From Megalonaias nervosa (lineage: Eukaryota; Mollusca; Bivalvia; Unionida; Unionidae), in the NCBI GenBank assembly GCA_016617855.1, contig JAECUM010001133.1, positions 62,001 to 126,000 on the forward strand: DNA of 64,000 bases, given 5' to 3'. The position numbers were made by a program, and so were the translations under genes. This document shows, in pieces, positions 1 to 43,900 of the stretch. Below the pieces are notes generated by a model. That model ran no database searches and was not told the DNA's origin. It was given only the letters and a program-made list of their open reading frames with translations. The stretch's first letter is position 1. Every line of letters begins with the position of its first letter.

Positions 1-3000
1 CATTTTCGATGTCCCGACAGTTATTAAACTGTTATCAAGTACTATGGTTGATTTTGTTATTATTCTGCATGTGCATATTTTCTGATTTCTCCAACACGAA
101 ATTAAATAAAGGTAAATACAGACTTCGTAATTCGCGGGCCGGTTGAGTTTACCCGGGAGACAAGGCTGAACTATAATGTACAGTACTTACACTGTGTAAA
201 GCGTGCATAGCGTCACTTTAATCCTTATTTATTCCCAAATATATTAGATGCAGATTTTGCTTTATTCATTGTTTCGACCAAATTTCATTCTTCCAGATAA
301 CATTTCAGCTAGTCCTTAATATAACTGTGCCATTTACATTGAATCACGCGCTCACGAGTTCCTCATTTTCAATGATATAAGTGATCTGCAAACTAAGGTA
401 ATATTTATGAAAAGGTACGCACGTTTAATTGTACAAAGCACATAACCAGCATAACTTACATGTTCAGGAAGAGTGGTAATAATAAAGGCTAAAATTTTCA
501 TTATAGATCAACTAAGATCATCATCAATCTGTGTTTTGTGTTTTGGCTGAACAACATAACTTTCCACACAATTTAAAGCTTGATATTTCGGCGTCTCCTT
601 TATTGATATTTGGCGGATTTGTCTTTCGTTTTCCAACGGCAAAATCGGCCAGTTAATCTTTAAAATCCTGAAACTGGCTTGTATTAAGAGGGAATTTTGA
701 CCGGCAACTAACCAGTACATTGATGTGTAATTGCCTTTCATTCCATAATATTAGCATGATTACCGTAGTTCTGTAAAACGGGGTGTAAGGCATACCTGTC
801 AATTTTTCAAAAGCCAGGTAGGGAGACTGAATAAAAAAAACATAGATTGGGACCAAAAATCGGGAGGTTTCTTGTGGCATTTTTAATGCCTTGTTTTCAC
901 TAATATTGATCAATCTTCCAGGTCTAATATGGGCGAAATTTGCAAAGAATGCACAGGTTTTTTTCTCCCTGTGACGCGAGTTATTTTCCTCCAGGATGTG
1001 CCCTACTTTCATATTCTGGTCAACTGTGGCCAAACTGCACGATAAGCTAAATATTAGTCTTAGATAAACAAGCAAGAAAGCCAGCGTGACTAATTAAAAG
1101 TTAATCCTTATCGATGCAACTATTTTGTGAAAACGACCGGCCCTCCATCATGATTGAAAGAAACCGTGTGTTACACAAGCACCAGCAGTTGATTGGCAAA
1201 TAAAGGATTACCACTTTGGTGAACTAAAGGTACCTAACTAGGCATCCTCACAGTACCGTATATGTGGCAGCTATTTTCCCCTCGTTGTATATCCAATCTT
1301 ATTCCCATATTGTCAACTCGTAAGGCATTTAGTATTGTTCACTATAAAACGTATGTTTTCTGAATTAGTTTTTTGAGGTATCATATACTGCATAGTATGT
1401 ATTTTCATTCCTTCTTTTAATTTAACGATGGTAGTTAACGTTCGTATATACGGTATAAAAATGCCAGGTGCTCACTCATGTGTTTCTTTGGTGGGAATGG
1501 AGCTACAGCATTCACGGTGATCATTCATGGGATTGAAGTTTATTGCTGACAATTTTATTGTTGTGGTTTATTTTTTGCTCTGGTTTATTTTCTGATTTTT
1601 TTTTATTGTTGTAGATGAACAAAAATCATAAATATATGTGAATAATGTTTAAACTTAACATGCAGTTTTTTGAAGAAGCAAATTGTTTCTAGTAAAGTAA
1701 TTATTTCGTCATGACAATATTCACAGATTATACAACAGAACATGGCTTCCATGGAATGCATACGACATATCTATGTAGGACTTGTGTTTTTTTTAGGAGA
1801 CATGAAAATTGAAGACATAATGTAATAGTCAGGAGTTCTGTGCAAAAATCGGGAGATATTATGAAATTGGGAGATCGGCGTGGAGTGACCCCAAAATTCG
1901 CTAGTTTTTTTTTTCCCCCGCGTGAGAGTTGACAGGTATGGTGTAAGATCGCTTGCATCAAAGCAAACTAGAACTCAGATTTTACGGTATTAGCATAATT
2001 TTTGAAGGATTATTTCTGAAACTTCATTATTGTATTTTGGAGATATCATTAAAGTTTAGTGCATTGGTGCCCATGATTTGACTCCAAGAGATGTACATCA
2101 TTCAGCGGAATGTACTTCATTCAGCGCGTGTTCAAAGCTACAATGCACATGTGGTGGCGCCATTATGTACATACGTTCAGTATCCTAATTGCGAGCATTG
2201 AATCAAAACGTGTTGTTGTTCGTTGTGTTTTCATATTGGGATCAAATTTTAATGAGATAGGTATTTACAATTTCAAGACAAAATAAAGAAGTTAGTACTG
2301 GTGCACTGATATAAAATATCCAATGCAATAATGCATAAACAAACAATAATTGAGTCAAAAGGGAGAGGTAATGTTACAGCAACTTGTGATTGCTCAATTC
2401 TTGTCATCGTTCGATGAAATTATACACAAATCTAAATTAGGCAGAAACAGTAAGAAAACAGAAAATTAAATAAATTACTTTTCAAACAAATTTAACCATT
2501 TCTTTATAATAATTATACATGCCAACCCCGAGACAAGTGTACATTTACTTTTTGTTAATATAAGTTTGCCTAAATAAATGCATTTGAACTTGCCGCGTGC
2601 ATCTTATGATGTCTCAGAGTTGTGGGTCGGCTTATATGCGGGTCATGCACTTTTTAGTGTTTATACCTGTTCAGTTGGGGGGGGTCGGCTTATACGCGAA
2701 TGGGCTTATACGCAAGTATATACGGTAATTTCCTATGTTCCTCAGCATTTACAGGAGCTATGCCCCTTGATTGATTTGTCTCCTGACTTAGGTTTCTGCA
2801 GAACTACTTTACCAAGAATGGTTGGATTTCAACCAAATTTGCTATGCAGTTTTATATTAATGAGGCCTTAAATGTTTCAAGTGTTCGACTCTATCCTTTA
2901 CAGGAGTTAGTCTCCCAATTGTGCAGCCTCCAAACTTGACTGTGTGTGGCAGAACTTTACTAAGGTTTATTGAATTCCATCCAGATTTCTTCGTCTGTCA

Positions 3001-3452
3001 TTTACAACAGTTCTGGCCCCTGATTGGGTTCACAAATTTACTGAGAAAGTGGATTTCAATAAAATTTATTATAAACCTCAATACTAGCATTTCATTTCAT
3101 TATAGAGTTGTTGCCACAGAATATCAATTATCCTTAATTTTGTTTCCCAAGACGAGTTCTTCTGTCTTAAGCCTATCCAAGTAAATTATAGTGAGTTGGA
3201 CCTTTTTGTTGTGATTTCGCTTAGAAGTACATGCATGCCTTGGATATTACGTCTTTGAATGTCATGATATCTTGGCATGATTTATTACATCATGAGGGGC
3301 TAATATGCACATTTGATATAAAAATTATGAAATTGACACAGGATTATCATAATTGGTTAAGTCCTGTTTTAAAAATCCATTCTGAAGTATTTTTAAATAA
3401 AGCTATATTTTGATCCACAGTTAAATTGCTATATACATGTAATCATTTGTAG
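1..3452. other. SEC23 upstream intron, no exon recognised
   Basis: No Sec23 N-terminal exon or other conserved protein is visible on either strand. The stretch contains two sites sharing atacctgtcaa in opposite orientation (near 790 and 1935) and a segment at 2620-2735 with repeated cggcttatacgcg-type motifs. At 2740-3080 there are copies of an interspersed repeat with phrases such as ggatttcaaccaaatttg. Confidence 0.6.
2740..3080 (+). repeat. Interspersed repeat family A
   Basis: Roughly two degenerate copies contain accaaatttg...atgcag...attaatgaggcctt. The same wording recurs at 17440-18150, 22000-22640, 26330-27720 and 33500-33840. Confidence 0.6.
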
Positions 3453-34827
<31,375 letters not shown>

Positions 34828-35190
34828 AGGTCACCAGGTCAGGTGATCAGTGATGTCAGTTGTCATGGTAACATCAGTGCAGACCCCATTGATGACAGAA
34901 CCATTACACTCATGTGATCAATAGTAACTGTGCAATTGTGGCAGGAACTAGACTTTTATTTAGCACAAATTTTGCTCATAGACCCTGAATTGAATATTTT
35001 ATCGGGACAACTTGAAGTGATGACATTTTTTCCAATCCTTTTTTTTAAACTAGTGTTACATACCTGTCCAGTTAACTACGAAAATCATATTGAGAAATAT
35101 TGTAATGCTTTGCTACATATTTTGCATAATGAAAAGCTGTAATTAAATGTTACAATAAATGTTAATAAACATGTAGCTCACTGGCATTGC
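34828..35190 (+). other. SEC23: SEC23 3' UTR (approximate end)
   Basis: This is AT-rich non-coding sequence after the stop. It runs to the AATAAA motifs near 35155-35169, which would place cleavage around 35180-35195. A further AATAAA near 38928 could serve longer transcripts. The end is inferred. Confidence 0.7.
35154..35169 (+). promoter_or_regulatory. Tandem polyadenylation signals
   Basis: Two canonical AATAAA hexamers (35154-35159 and 35164-35169) lie about 330 bp after the SEC23 stop codon. They are followed by T-rich sequence with a poly-T run near 35212. Confidence 0.7.
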
Positions 35191-35501
35191 ATTATTGTCT
35201 TCAATAAGTAGGTTTTTTTTAAAGTACGCAATAAAATTATGCATAGTAGTTGTACATGCACCTAACAATTATTTGCTTTGTACCCATACATTGCCAACAG
35301 ATTGATTTAAAGCAGTTTTACTGTTCTGTTTTATGCCTTATCTTAAGTACTTACATGTGGTAAATAAGATTCACTTAACTTTGAATGTTGATCCTCTTGT
35401 GAGATTTGGTTAATTGCAAACTCAACGTATTTCATTGGCTTACTACCTCCAGATAATCAGTGGAAACATAGTTTTGCAGAAATTTACTGCCTATGATCTG
35501 C

Positions 35502-35606
35502 TTACAAGCTTAAAAGAGGATACATATTAGACTACTCACAAGCTTAAAAGAAAGATACATATTAGACTACTCACAAGCTTAAAAGAAAGATACATATTAG
35601 ACTACT
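35502..35606 (+). repeat. 35-bp tandem repeat, three copies
   Basis: Copies share acaagcttaaaagaaagata and catattagactac. Confidence 0.93.
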
Positions 35607-35656
35607 TACTTTTAATGAGCCAAGGTAATTAGATTATAATGCTGTGGACATCACTG

Positions 35657-35785
35657 TCACAGTAATGTCACATCATGTCAATGTGAATTGCTAGTCACCA
35701 ATACCTCGATACCGGATAACTGCTTCTGTATTGGAACAGTAATGTCACATCATGTCAATGTGAATTGCTAGTCACCAGTACCTAA
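35657..35785 (+). repeat. ~50-bp direct duplication
   Basis: Both copies read cagtaatgtcacatcatgtc, then aatgtgaattgctagtcacc. Confidence 0.93.
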
Positions 35786-35999
35786 CACACTTCCAAATAA
35801 AGTAATGAGAAACTTATATATACTTGCTTCATAAATTTGAATCCAAATATGATTATTTATAAAGAGAACAGGTATCTAGAGGATGCAGGCAACTTTACTG
35901 TGATTCACATTTATATTGAATTGTATCACATAGAATGGCATAATACTGCATGAAGTAGGGTCTTGTTTACCAGGTATACATTTTTCATGATGTTCTCCA

Positions 36000-36405
36000 A
36001 AGACTCTGTACTTGTACTTACAGTAGTCTTTTCATTTAAACTGATTGCCATTGTTAATTATGTCTGATGTCATGATGCAATACTGCACTTGTATTTACAG
36101 TAATCTTTTCATCTAATTTGATTGCCATAGTTAATTGTGTCTAATGTCATGATGTAAGACTGTGCATGTACTTACAGTAGTCTTTCATCTAAATTGATTG
36201 CCATACAAAATTATGTCTAATGTCATGATGTAAGACTGTACATGTACTTACAGTAGTCTTTTATTCAAAATTGATTGCCATACTTAATTATGTCTAATGT
36301 TATGTCTAATGTCATGATGTAAGACTGTACATGTACTTACAGTAGTCTTTTCATCTAAATTGATTGCCATACAAAATTATGTCTAATGTCATGATGTAAA
36401 ACTCC
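36000..36405 (+). repeat. ~75-bp tandem array, five to six copies
   Basis: Copies share tacttacagtagtcttttca, attgattgccatac and atgtctaatgtcatgatgta. One copy has an internal duplication of tgtctaatgt near 36290. Confidence 0.9.
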
Positions 36406-37276
36406 AATTATACATGATGAAAATTGGAAGTATTTGTAGAGATTTCTGATTTTATTTGAAGTGTGTGAAAACTTTAACTGTGTGGTATACATTCTTTATT
36501 AAGACTGTGATTACAATACTGCATGGGTCTCATTGATCTCTGTTAAAGGTAAATGTATGACATTGTTAATTACAACAAAATTTACACACTTAATCAGCTG
36601 ACATTATTGATAAGTACACATCTGTGAAAAGTGGGAAGTGTGTTCTTCTGTAAGTGAAAAAAGAAAGCAAGTCATTTTACTACTGTGTATGGGGAAAATT
36701 CCGGGTGGTTAATTTTTATTTATTTTTGACCAGCCTCAAAACTGACAAATTTTACCTTGCAGAATAGATTGAAATATTTGTTGGGAAATTGTACATTTGC
36801 TAAAATTAAACAAACATATTGCAGAATTTAAAAAAAAAAAATATGAGAAATTGAAACAGATGTAAAACAATTTCCCTGTAGGGTATTAATCTTGTTTAAA
36901 TATACTTATTTAATTTGTGCATACTCACATTGGGTGTTTTTATATCTTGTGAAGAATTGACATCAGAATTACAGTAAAGATTGACACAGATTGACTGTCA
37001 TGACTGTCGCCTGGCCAGAGTCTAGAAAAATAGGGATATGCTGAGCTGGATTTGAATTTACATGGCCTTGAAATCGACTTTTTTTCCAATATTTTTATTT
37101 TGTTATTTGCATTGGAGTTCATATTTGAAGCTGGAACCGTCATTGTGGTACACAGGCCATGTTTTAAGTATACTCAAACCTATCAATAGCAGCCACCCAC
37201 TGGTAAAAGTAGAACTGGCCTGTGTACACAGGTTCACCTTTTAAAATTAGTTTTGGAACTAATTTCATGTACTGAA

Positions 37277-37308
<32 letters not shown>

Positions 37309-37689
37309 CTGTGTTAATCAAAATTGTTTTATATGCACTATTTATCAAAATTATAAAATAAGCACATGTGTTGTTCTCTTCCGATTTATGTTAAATACAA
37401 GATTACTGTAACCTGCTCACTTTAATCCATCCTATAAGTTAAATCATCACTGACTTAAAATAATCACTGATCTTAGTTTGTTTTGTGCATCATGACAAAT
37501 CAATAATTTTACTACAGATGGACGTCTTACAGAGGACTGACAATTTTGACAGCTTGTATAGGTTTGGTTGGAAACAGCTGTTCAAGCTATCAAATAATAT
37601 CTGGATTAGCTAGTTACTCAACTCACCGAGATCAAAAGACAGTTGGCTGATGTAAAATGCTTGTGATGAATAGGAAATCGAGTGTGTGA

Positions 37690-38015
37690 GTGTGTGTGTG
37701 ATTTGGATTTTTAATGTAGCTTTAACACTTTTTCAGTCATATCACTATGATGTCTGTTGTATGGCAGTTTATAGTGATGTCTAGCACTGGGGCATCATAC
37801 TGCAGACATTAGCATCATGTCCCACCCAGTTGCATTATCCTGACATCACACCAACCAGTCCTAGCACTAACCTCTTGATGCTGAGCATCAGGCGAGGCAG
37901 CAGCTAGTACAATTTTTATAAGTCTTTGGTATGACTCGGATAGGGTTCAAATCCACGACCTTCCATATCCAAGGTGGATGGTCTAACCAGTTAGGCTACA
38001 GAACAGTTCTGGAAT
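37690..38015 (-). mobile_element. tRNA-derived SINE, family S (antisense)
   Basis: The minus strand shows tagcctaactgg (box A-like, 37998-37987) and ggatttgaaccc (box B-like, 37954-37943). It is full-length relative to the copy at 14525-14850 and ends in a CA/TG run. Confidence 0.8.
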
Positions 38016-38148
38016 AGGAAATCGAAGGAAACCATATATGGTTATTCTTTATCACCCATGTACTGAAACTTTGCATGCCTTTACTAATGAGTTTTGAACA
38101 TTGAATGACCACTGGCTCAATGAAAATCAATCTAACTTATATCTCGAA

Positions 38149-38174
38149 TGTGTGTGTGTGTGTGTGTGTGTGTG
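38149..38174. repeat. (TG)n microsatellite
   Basis: Thirteen TG units. Confidence 0.95.
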
Positions 38175-38959
38175 CCTGTATGTGTGCTGCTGAATGGCAC
38201 CTCAGCAGAAAAGTGGCTCTGAAGTCAGTTAGGTTCCAAAATTTGTAAAGTTTAAGTGTACAAAAATTTGTGAAGGTAAAGTGTTCCAAAGAAATGTATA
38301 ATTAAGTACAACAAGATAAAATCTAAGATGTAAATATATTCTGTAAAGTGTATGTAAAATAACACATAAAGGTAACACGTGTAAAATAGTTTCAGTTCAT
38401 AAGCAAACAGATGTACATATTGAACTGTTACTGTTAAACTGGAACAAAAGGACACTGATAATACAATTACTTTTCCCACTTCCCAGCAAATGAATTGCTT
38501 CAACTTCTACTCTAATGATAAAAACTGCCTCGCTTTTGAATTGCACATATTGAGGCTTTTGAGTTAGAATGTCAGTGTGCCTGGAGGATGGAGTACAACC
38601 AGGACAAGCAAGGTTTGAACATTAGTTCACATGATATTCCTTTATCTAAACAATCCCGTCCTCATTGGGCAAAAATAGATTTAGATGTCACTGTAGATAA
38701 GTGCCAGTGATCTATTAAGAAAGGGAGAAACCATTGATTGGTTAGGAGACATCTAGCTACTGATTGCAGAAGACAAGCGACTGTTACATACAGGACACTT
38801 ATATAGGTAATTTGTCAGGGTGAAATTAGAATGGCCATCATGAAGAGGTGTTAGATAGGTAAAGGTTACTGTTAGGACTTAATTGACTATTCTGTTATGT
38901 GGTATTTTTGTAAAGCATCCTTTATAAAAATAAAGCTGTTATTTGTTCAAGTCCAGTAA

Positions 38960-39243
38960 CAGGTACTGTACATACTCATTTATAAGTCTGATCCAACTGC
39001 AAACCACATACACCCTGATTTGCTGGCACAGTATGCTAGCCAGCTGCAAACCACATACACCGTGATCTGCTGGCACAGTATGCTAGCCAGCTGCAAACCA
39101 CATACACCGTGATCTGCTGGCACAGTATGCTAGCCAGCTGCAAACCACATACACCCTGATTTGCTGGCACAGTATTCTATGGCAAAACAGGCTCTGTGTT
39201 GTTTGTAGTTGGATCCAACTTACAACAGTGTACATACAGTAAA
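38960..39243. mobile_element. MITE-like element containing a 47-bp tandem array
   Basis: The left end tactgtacatactcatttata then gatccaact and the complement of the right end tactgtatgtacactgttgt then ggatccaact resemble each other as inverted repeats. Four copies of a ~47-bp unit (caaaccacatacacc.tgat, ctgctggcacagtatgctag) lie between. Confidence 0.65.
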
Positions 39244-39659
39244 TTTATTTCCAGTATAGGCATATCCCTGTCAGAGATTTTTGTTATTTATTTACATTTA
39301 TCCAGTATCTAAAATGCTTCGTTCTTCAAAAATATGCCCTTGCAGATAATATTTTTATGCCTCAAGGCTTTTATGCCATGTAAATGTTATTTATGAATTA
39401 AATAAGATCAAGTGCATGTCCACCAGCCATTTATCTCTTGTCTTGGAACAATGAAGGTATTGTAAGATATATTTCCTTGCCAAACTCTGCAATGTACATT
39501 TTTTTTTTTTTTGTTTTATCTGTTTGAAATAAATCAAAACCAATGTTTTTACCCTTTTTTCAATAATTCCCATTTAACTTCAACCATCCATCGGTTCTGA
39601 GTAATAATGTATCACGTAAATTAGTGCTTTTACTTACTCTGACAGTTTAATTTTCTTTC

Positions 39660-41400
39660 TTTCTTTATCACCATTCTTATTGAGGACCAGCTTGATATGA
39701 TAAGAAATCATTCAGTGGAAAACCCCCCACTGATAGCACCAACTTTTCAGGAGAAATCATAAGACTTTTCAAGATGTGGCTATGTTGGCAGTCTGATCAG
39801 CACCACTTTCATTTAAGACTAGTAACATGTAAAGAACTCTTAAGTGAGAACCCTATGTTCTATGACCATCCATTCAGGAAGTAGCAATAACTGAAGGGTC
39901 ACCATGAAGGCATTGTTGAATGTGACATTAGCACCAATTTTATTAGAACCAGCTAGACAGAATTCATGTAGTGAAAATCCCATGTCACTGCAACTAGACA
40001 GAATTCATTTTGTGAAAATCCTATGTCAGTGCAGCCAGTCATTCAGGAACAGTAGTAGTCATTATGTGGCCACATTGGCGATCTGATCAACACCAATTTC
40101 TTTTAGGACCAACTACATGTTGTATGAAGTCTCAGAGTGAATACCCCATTTTGACACCATGATCCCTTGGGGTAAAATAGTGACAAGATTTTGAAGACAG
40201 TCACTAGATTGGAAATCTGATTAGTACTGTTCTTATTTAGGACCAGCTAGACATAAGAACTACCATATCATAAGAAGTCATAAAACCCCATGGCAGTATG
40301 ACAGTCCATTCAGGATGAGTAGCTGCAACTAGGTATTAAAAATGGATGCCATGGCATGGACAAGACTTTCATATTGTTTTGTCTCAGTTCACCATGCAAA
40401 ATCTCGTCCCAGTAGTTTAAGAAGAGCTGTAATTATTGTTGGTTTGTTGTTTACAGCACAGCAACACATGTAGGTTATTTTGCACCAGTGTAATTGGAGT
40501 AAAGTGCATTGCTCAAGGACATGCTACAGTTGTTGACCCAAGCTGATGCAATGGTAGAATTTGAACCTGTCCAGCATGCTAACCATTGAGCCACAGCAAT
40601 AATAACAAATTGTCCAACAGATGAACATAGATGGTAGAGGGCATAAGCTATACTGGTTTCTAACCAGTAGAGCAAAACACCAACCTGATGCCCAACAAGG
40701 CCACCATGGTAGCCATCTTGAAAATTGTCATTGCTACTCTTTCTGCACATATGATCAATTCAGCATGGGCTTTTTGAGAAATGATTTTTTTTACAAATGC
40801 AGTTAGTCAGAAATGAAAATATTACCTTCTGATGTCCAACATCACTGCTGTGATAGCAGTCTTGGAAATCTTATTGCAACTTCCGAATGAATGGTCCAGT
40901 GGACATGCAAATTTCCCCAAGGCTTATTATAATGTGTAGCTACTTGTGAATGAATGGTCCAATGGGTATGTAAATTTCCCTAAGGCTTACTATGATGTGC
41001 AGCTGGTTCTGAATGAAAATGATGTGGATATGAGCACACAATATGGCCACCTCAGCAAGTATCATAAAAATCTTGACTTTTCCACCTGGTCATATTGACA
41101 TGGGATTTTCACTAAAACATATTGCATTAAAATGATGCTAATCAAAGTTCTGCTTTGGTGGCCATCCTGAAAATCTTATGGCTACTGAATGGTTTGTGTT
41201 ATCGACAAAAACATGGTAAAAAGTATGTAAAAGGTCCTGACTGAAAATTTTACTTATCTGACCTCCAACATTGGGAACCATAGTGGCCATCTCAAAAATC
41301 TTATCTCCACTCTTTTTAAAAGAATGGTGTTATTGACATGGAGTTTTCACTAAAACAGCTTTTTGCAGCGTGCAATTGATCATGGATTAAAATGGCTCAG
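39660..41400 (+). repeat. Interspersed repeat family C, long block
   Basis: Many degenerate units contain ccatcttgaaaat, gcaccaattt-type phrases, aggaccagctagac and gggattttcactaaaac. A local ~75-bp duplication lies at 40875-41010. It is interrupted by a SINE at 40450-40610. Confidence 0.7.
40450..40610 (-). mobile_element. tRNA-derived SINE (antisense)
   Basis: The minus strand reads tggctcaatgg (box A-like, 40593-40583) and ggttcaaattct (box B-like, 40567-40556), then ccttgagcaatgcacttta, the SINE core motif also seen at 5720-5840. Confidence 0.75.
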
Positions 41401-43140
41401 ATCTGACTATCAGCATATCTGTGCTCTTGTGAACAAGTTTGAAAACCAGGCCTAATCTCAGGGTTAACTCCAAGGTCACTGCTGGCATTATATTTCCTTA
41501 CACGTATGAACACACACCTTGATTTGTAGACATTCAAATGAATTTGGACTAAAGTTTGTATCTGTTTTTCAATAAATAAGTTGATATTCCACACTCCAAC
41601 ATTGATTTCATGTAAAAGATTTTGATCTGTGGAGGGTGTCAGTGATGGTTTGAGTGAGGATGACAACTCAAAAGTACAAATGGATTTTTATCAGAAAATA
41701 GCCCAGTGTATGATGACTAGATATGTCTCACTGTTTATCTGTAGCAACCAGCCCGGGACTTCCACCCAACCTGGAGAAAAAAAGGAGCATATTCCATCTC
41801 AAGATTTCTTCTATGTTGGGATGAATTTCTTCCATAACAGGATTAGTCCATATCCATAGGGACAGTGTATCAAGATCCTGTCCCTGTTGCAGGTGCTGAG
41901 AGCAGTGACCATGTTGTCAGCTGGTTCTTTTCCTTCTTTGTTGGGGACCTTGTTTACCCCATCAGACCTGGCTTCCTTTAGCAGATTACTTGTGCCATCC
42001 CCCGTTTTTCCTTTTGTCAATCCTATCCTCGTACAAAACTGACAAATTCAGCTATGTACTACCAGTAGGTTTTGTATTACTGATATTAAAATGTAGTTTT
42101 TTGGTGGGTAAAACTGATTTTAATTATGTCGTAGTATGGTACTATTGCCAGATTCCCCCCTCTTGCCCTGCACTGATGTCCCACTAATTTAGGCTGGATC
42201 CTAAAAGGAATGAAGGACAGTACACATGGGGAGGGCATCTGCAAAGTTACCACGGCCAATCTCATGTTCTAGAATCTTAAGATTCACAATAATGAGAGGA
42301 GAAATTCTCGTCATTTGGTTGGGATATTTTCCACCTGAAAAGTACCAACTATGGTAGCCAAGTGGTCTAAAGTATTTGCCTTTTCATATCACTGAAATCT
42401 CGCCTCTGTCTTTGTGGGTTAGATTCTCAGCTCAACCAGTGTGGGTATTTGAGAAAGTTTTCCAGAAGCTTCCAGTGGGTCAGTGGTTTTGCTGCATTCT
42501 TCCTTCACCAAATATACTGGCTGCCATGTATATGCTGAAAATGGTGTTAACATAAAAGCCAAACCAAAGCCATCCAAATCAGATATGCAATAATAACAAG
42601 TAAGTATTACATCATTAAAATTTGCTTTACCTCTTAAAAAAATACATTTTAGTCAGCAGAGCATCAGTTCCTTCAGGGGACTCTTTCATACTGACTTCAG
42701 CATTTTACCAAATGTGAATTTCCATGATAAGCTTCTAAAAACTCAAAAACAGAAAAATGCCTAGTTGCACAAGTAGCAACTTTTTAAACTATTAAAGTTC
42801 TTAGTGAGCCTGGGCTCACATCATAGCCAATAATGAAGTGAGACAAGTCCCTAATTTGATTCGGTGTTGAATAATCCTTGCAAAGTGTGTCATAGTGATC
42901 TCATTTTAAGGCATGACAAGCAATATTACTGAAATGCAACCACTTTAAACATTTCTTCAGGAATTGGTCCCAAAAAAATCTTGGCAAAACCTGACCACCA
43001 ATTTTAAATTGGGTTGAAAGGAAGCATATTGACCCAGTTTAAATGTGCAGAGCATCTCATCACACAAGATGGTTCTGTCTGCAAGTTTGGTCTAAAACTA
43101 GATGTATCCAAATTGACTTCCCTAGCATGATTGTGCAAAT
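41400..43140. other. Intergenic sequence with one SINE
   Basis: An unusual segment at 41730-42020 is richer in G+C and open on the minus strand, but no family is recognised. The rest has no visible feature apart from the SINE at 42350-42570. Confidence 0.55.
42350..42570 (+). mobile_element. tRNA-derived SINE, family B
   Basis: A box A-like tagccaagtgg (42355-42365) and a box B-like gggttagattctc (42416-42428) are followed by cttccagtgggtcagtggtt and aaatatactggctgccatgt. Confidence 0.8.
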
Positions 43141-43900
43141 CAGAAGAGCTGATGGGATTGTCTGTCTGTCTGTCTGTTAGGACAAGTTTGTTAACACTAT
43201 TCCTCCTAAACTACTTACAAGATTGCTATGAAACTTCACACACACACATTCATCTCATGGTTTAGTTGGTCATTAATGAAAATGGTGCTGGTTAGACATT
43301 CAGTATGGCCATAACAGTGAGCCATCATGAAACTCTTGTCATTACTTCTGAACAGAAAGTTATATTTACATGAGGCTTTTACCAGAAGGCTTATGATGTC
43401 TGGTTGGTACCAAACGAAAATGGTGGCAATCTGATATCCAATATGGCCACCTTGAAAAATCTTGTCTTTATTTCTTCTGAGTGACTGGTCATATCAGCAT
43501 AAGGTTTTCACTGAAAGACTTCTTAGTACATCTAGTTGGTTGTGAATGAAAATGATGCTTATCAAGCGTCGAATAGGACTGTCATGATGGCCATCTTGAA
43601 AATCGTATCACCATTTCTCCTAGATGGCTGGTCATGGTGATATTGTGATTTCAGCAAAAGACTTCTTATGAGGTCTAGTTGGTACTTAACAGAAATAATG
43701 CCAGTCCAATATCAAATATGGCCATCCATCTTGAAAATCTTGTCCTTGTTGCTCCTCCAAAACAGTCATATGAACATGGGGTTTCCATCAGAACACTTCT
43801 TACAATGCCTTGTTGGGCCTAAATGAAAAGGGTGCCAAGCTGACATCCAACAGGTCTACCACAACAGCTAATTTGAAAATCTTATCACTGAAGTATATGA
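43140..43900 (+). repeat. Interspersed repeat family C
   Basis: Starts with tgtctgtctgtctgttagg and continues with repeated ggtcctaaatgaaaa-like, aatatggccacc and catcttgaaaatc pieces. About four units are present. Confidence 0.75.

Larger units (their letters stand above)
35191..37689. other. Intergenic, tandem repeats
   Basis: It contains the arrays at 35502-35606, 35657-35785 and 36000-36405. The 36410-37690 part shows only an A-run, an ATT run (37280-37306) and a short TG run near 37683, with no gene. Confidence 0.65.
38016..40449. other. Intergenic sequence
   Basis: It holds a TG microsatellite (38149-38174), a MITE with internal tandem copies (38960-39243) and the start of a family C block from about 39660. 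No gene is seen. Confidence 0.6.

Noticed and set aside
653..1075. 140-codon minus-strand ORF
   Set aside because: The predicted protein resembles no domain and the region shows repeat-like motifs.
35502..36405. CRISPR-like array of repeats
   Set aside because: Repeats are directly adjacent with no unique spacers and the genome is animal. These are minisatellites.
41811..42020. Minus-strand 69-codon ORF in a G+C-richer segment
   Set aside because: It has no recognisable domain, no splice context and no repeat of known type. It might be a transposon remnant but cannot be supported.
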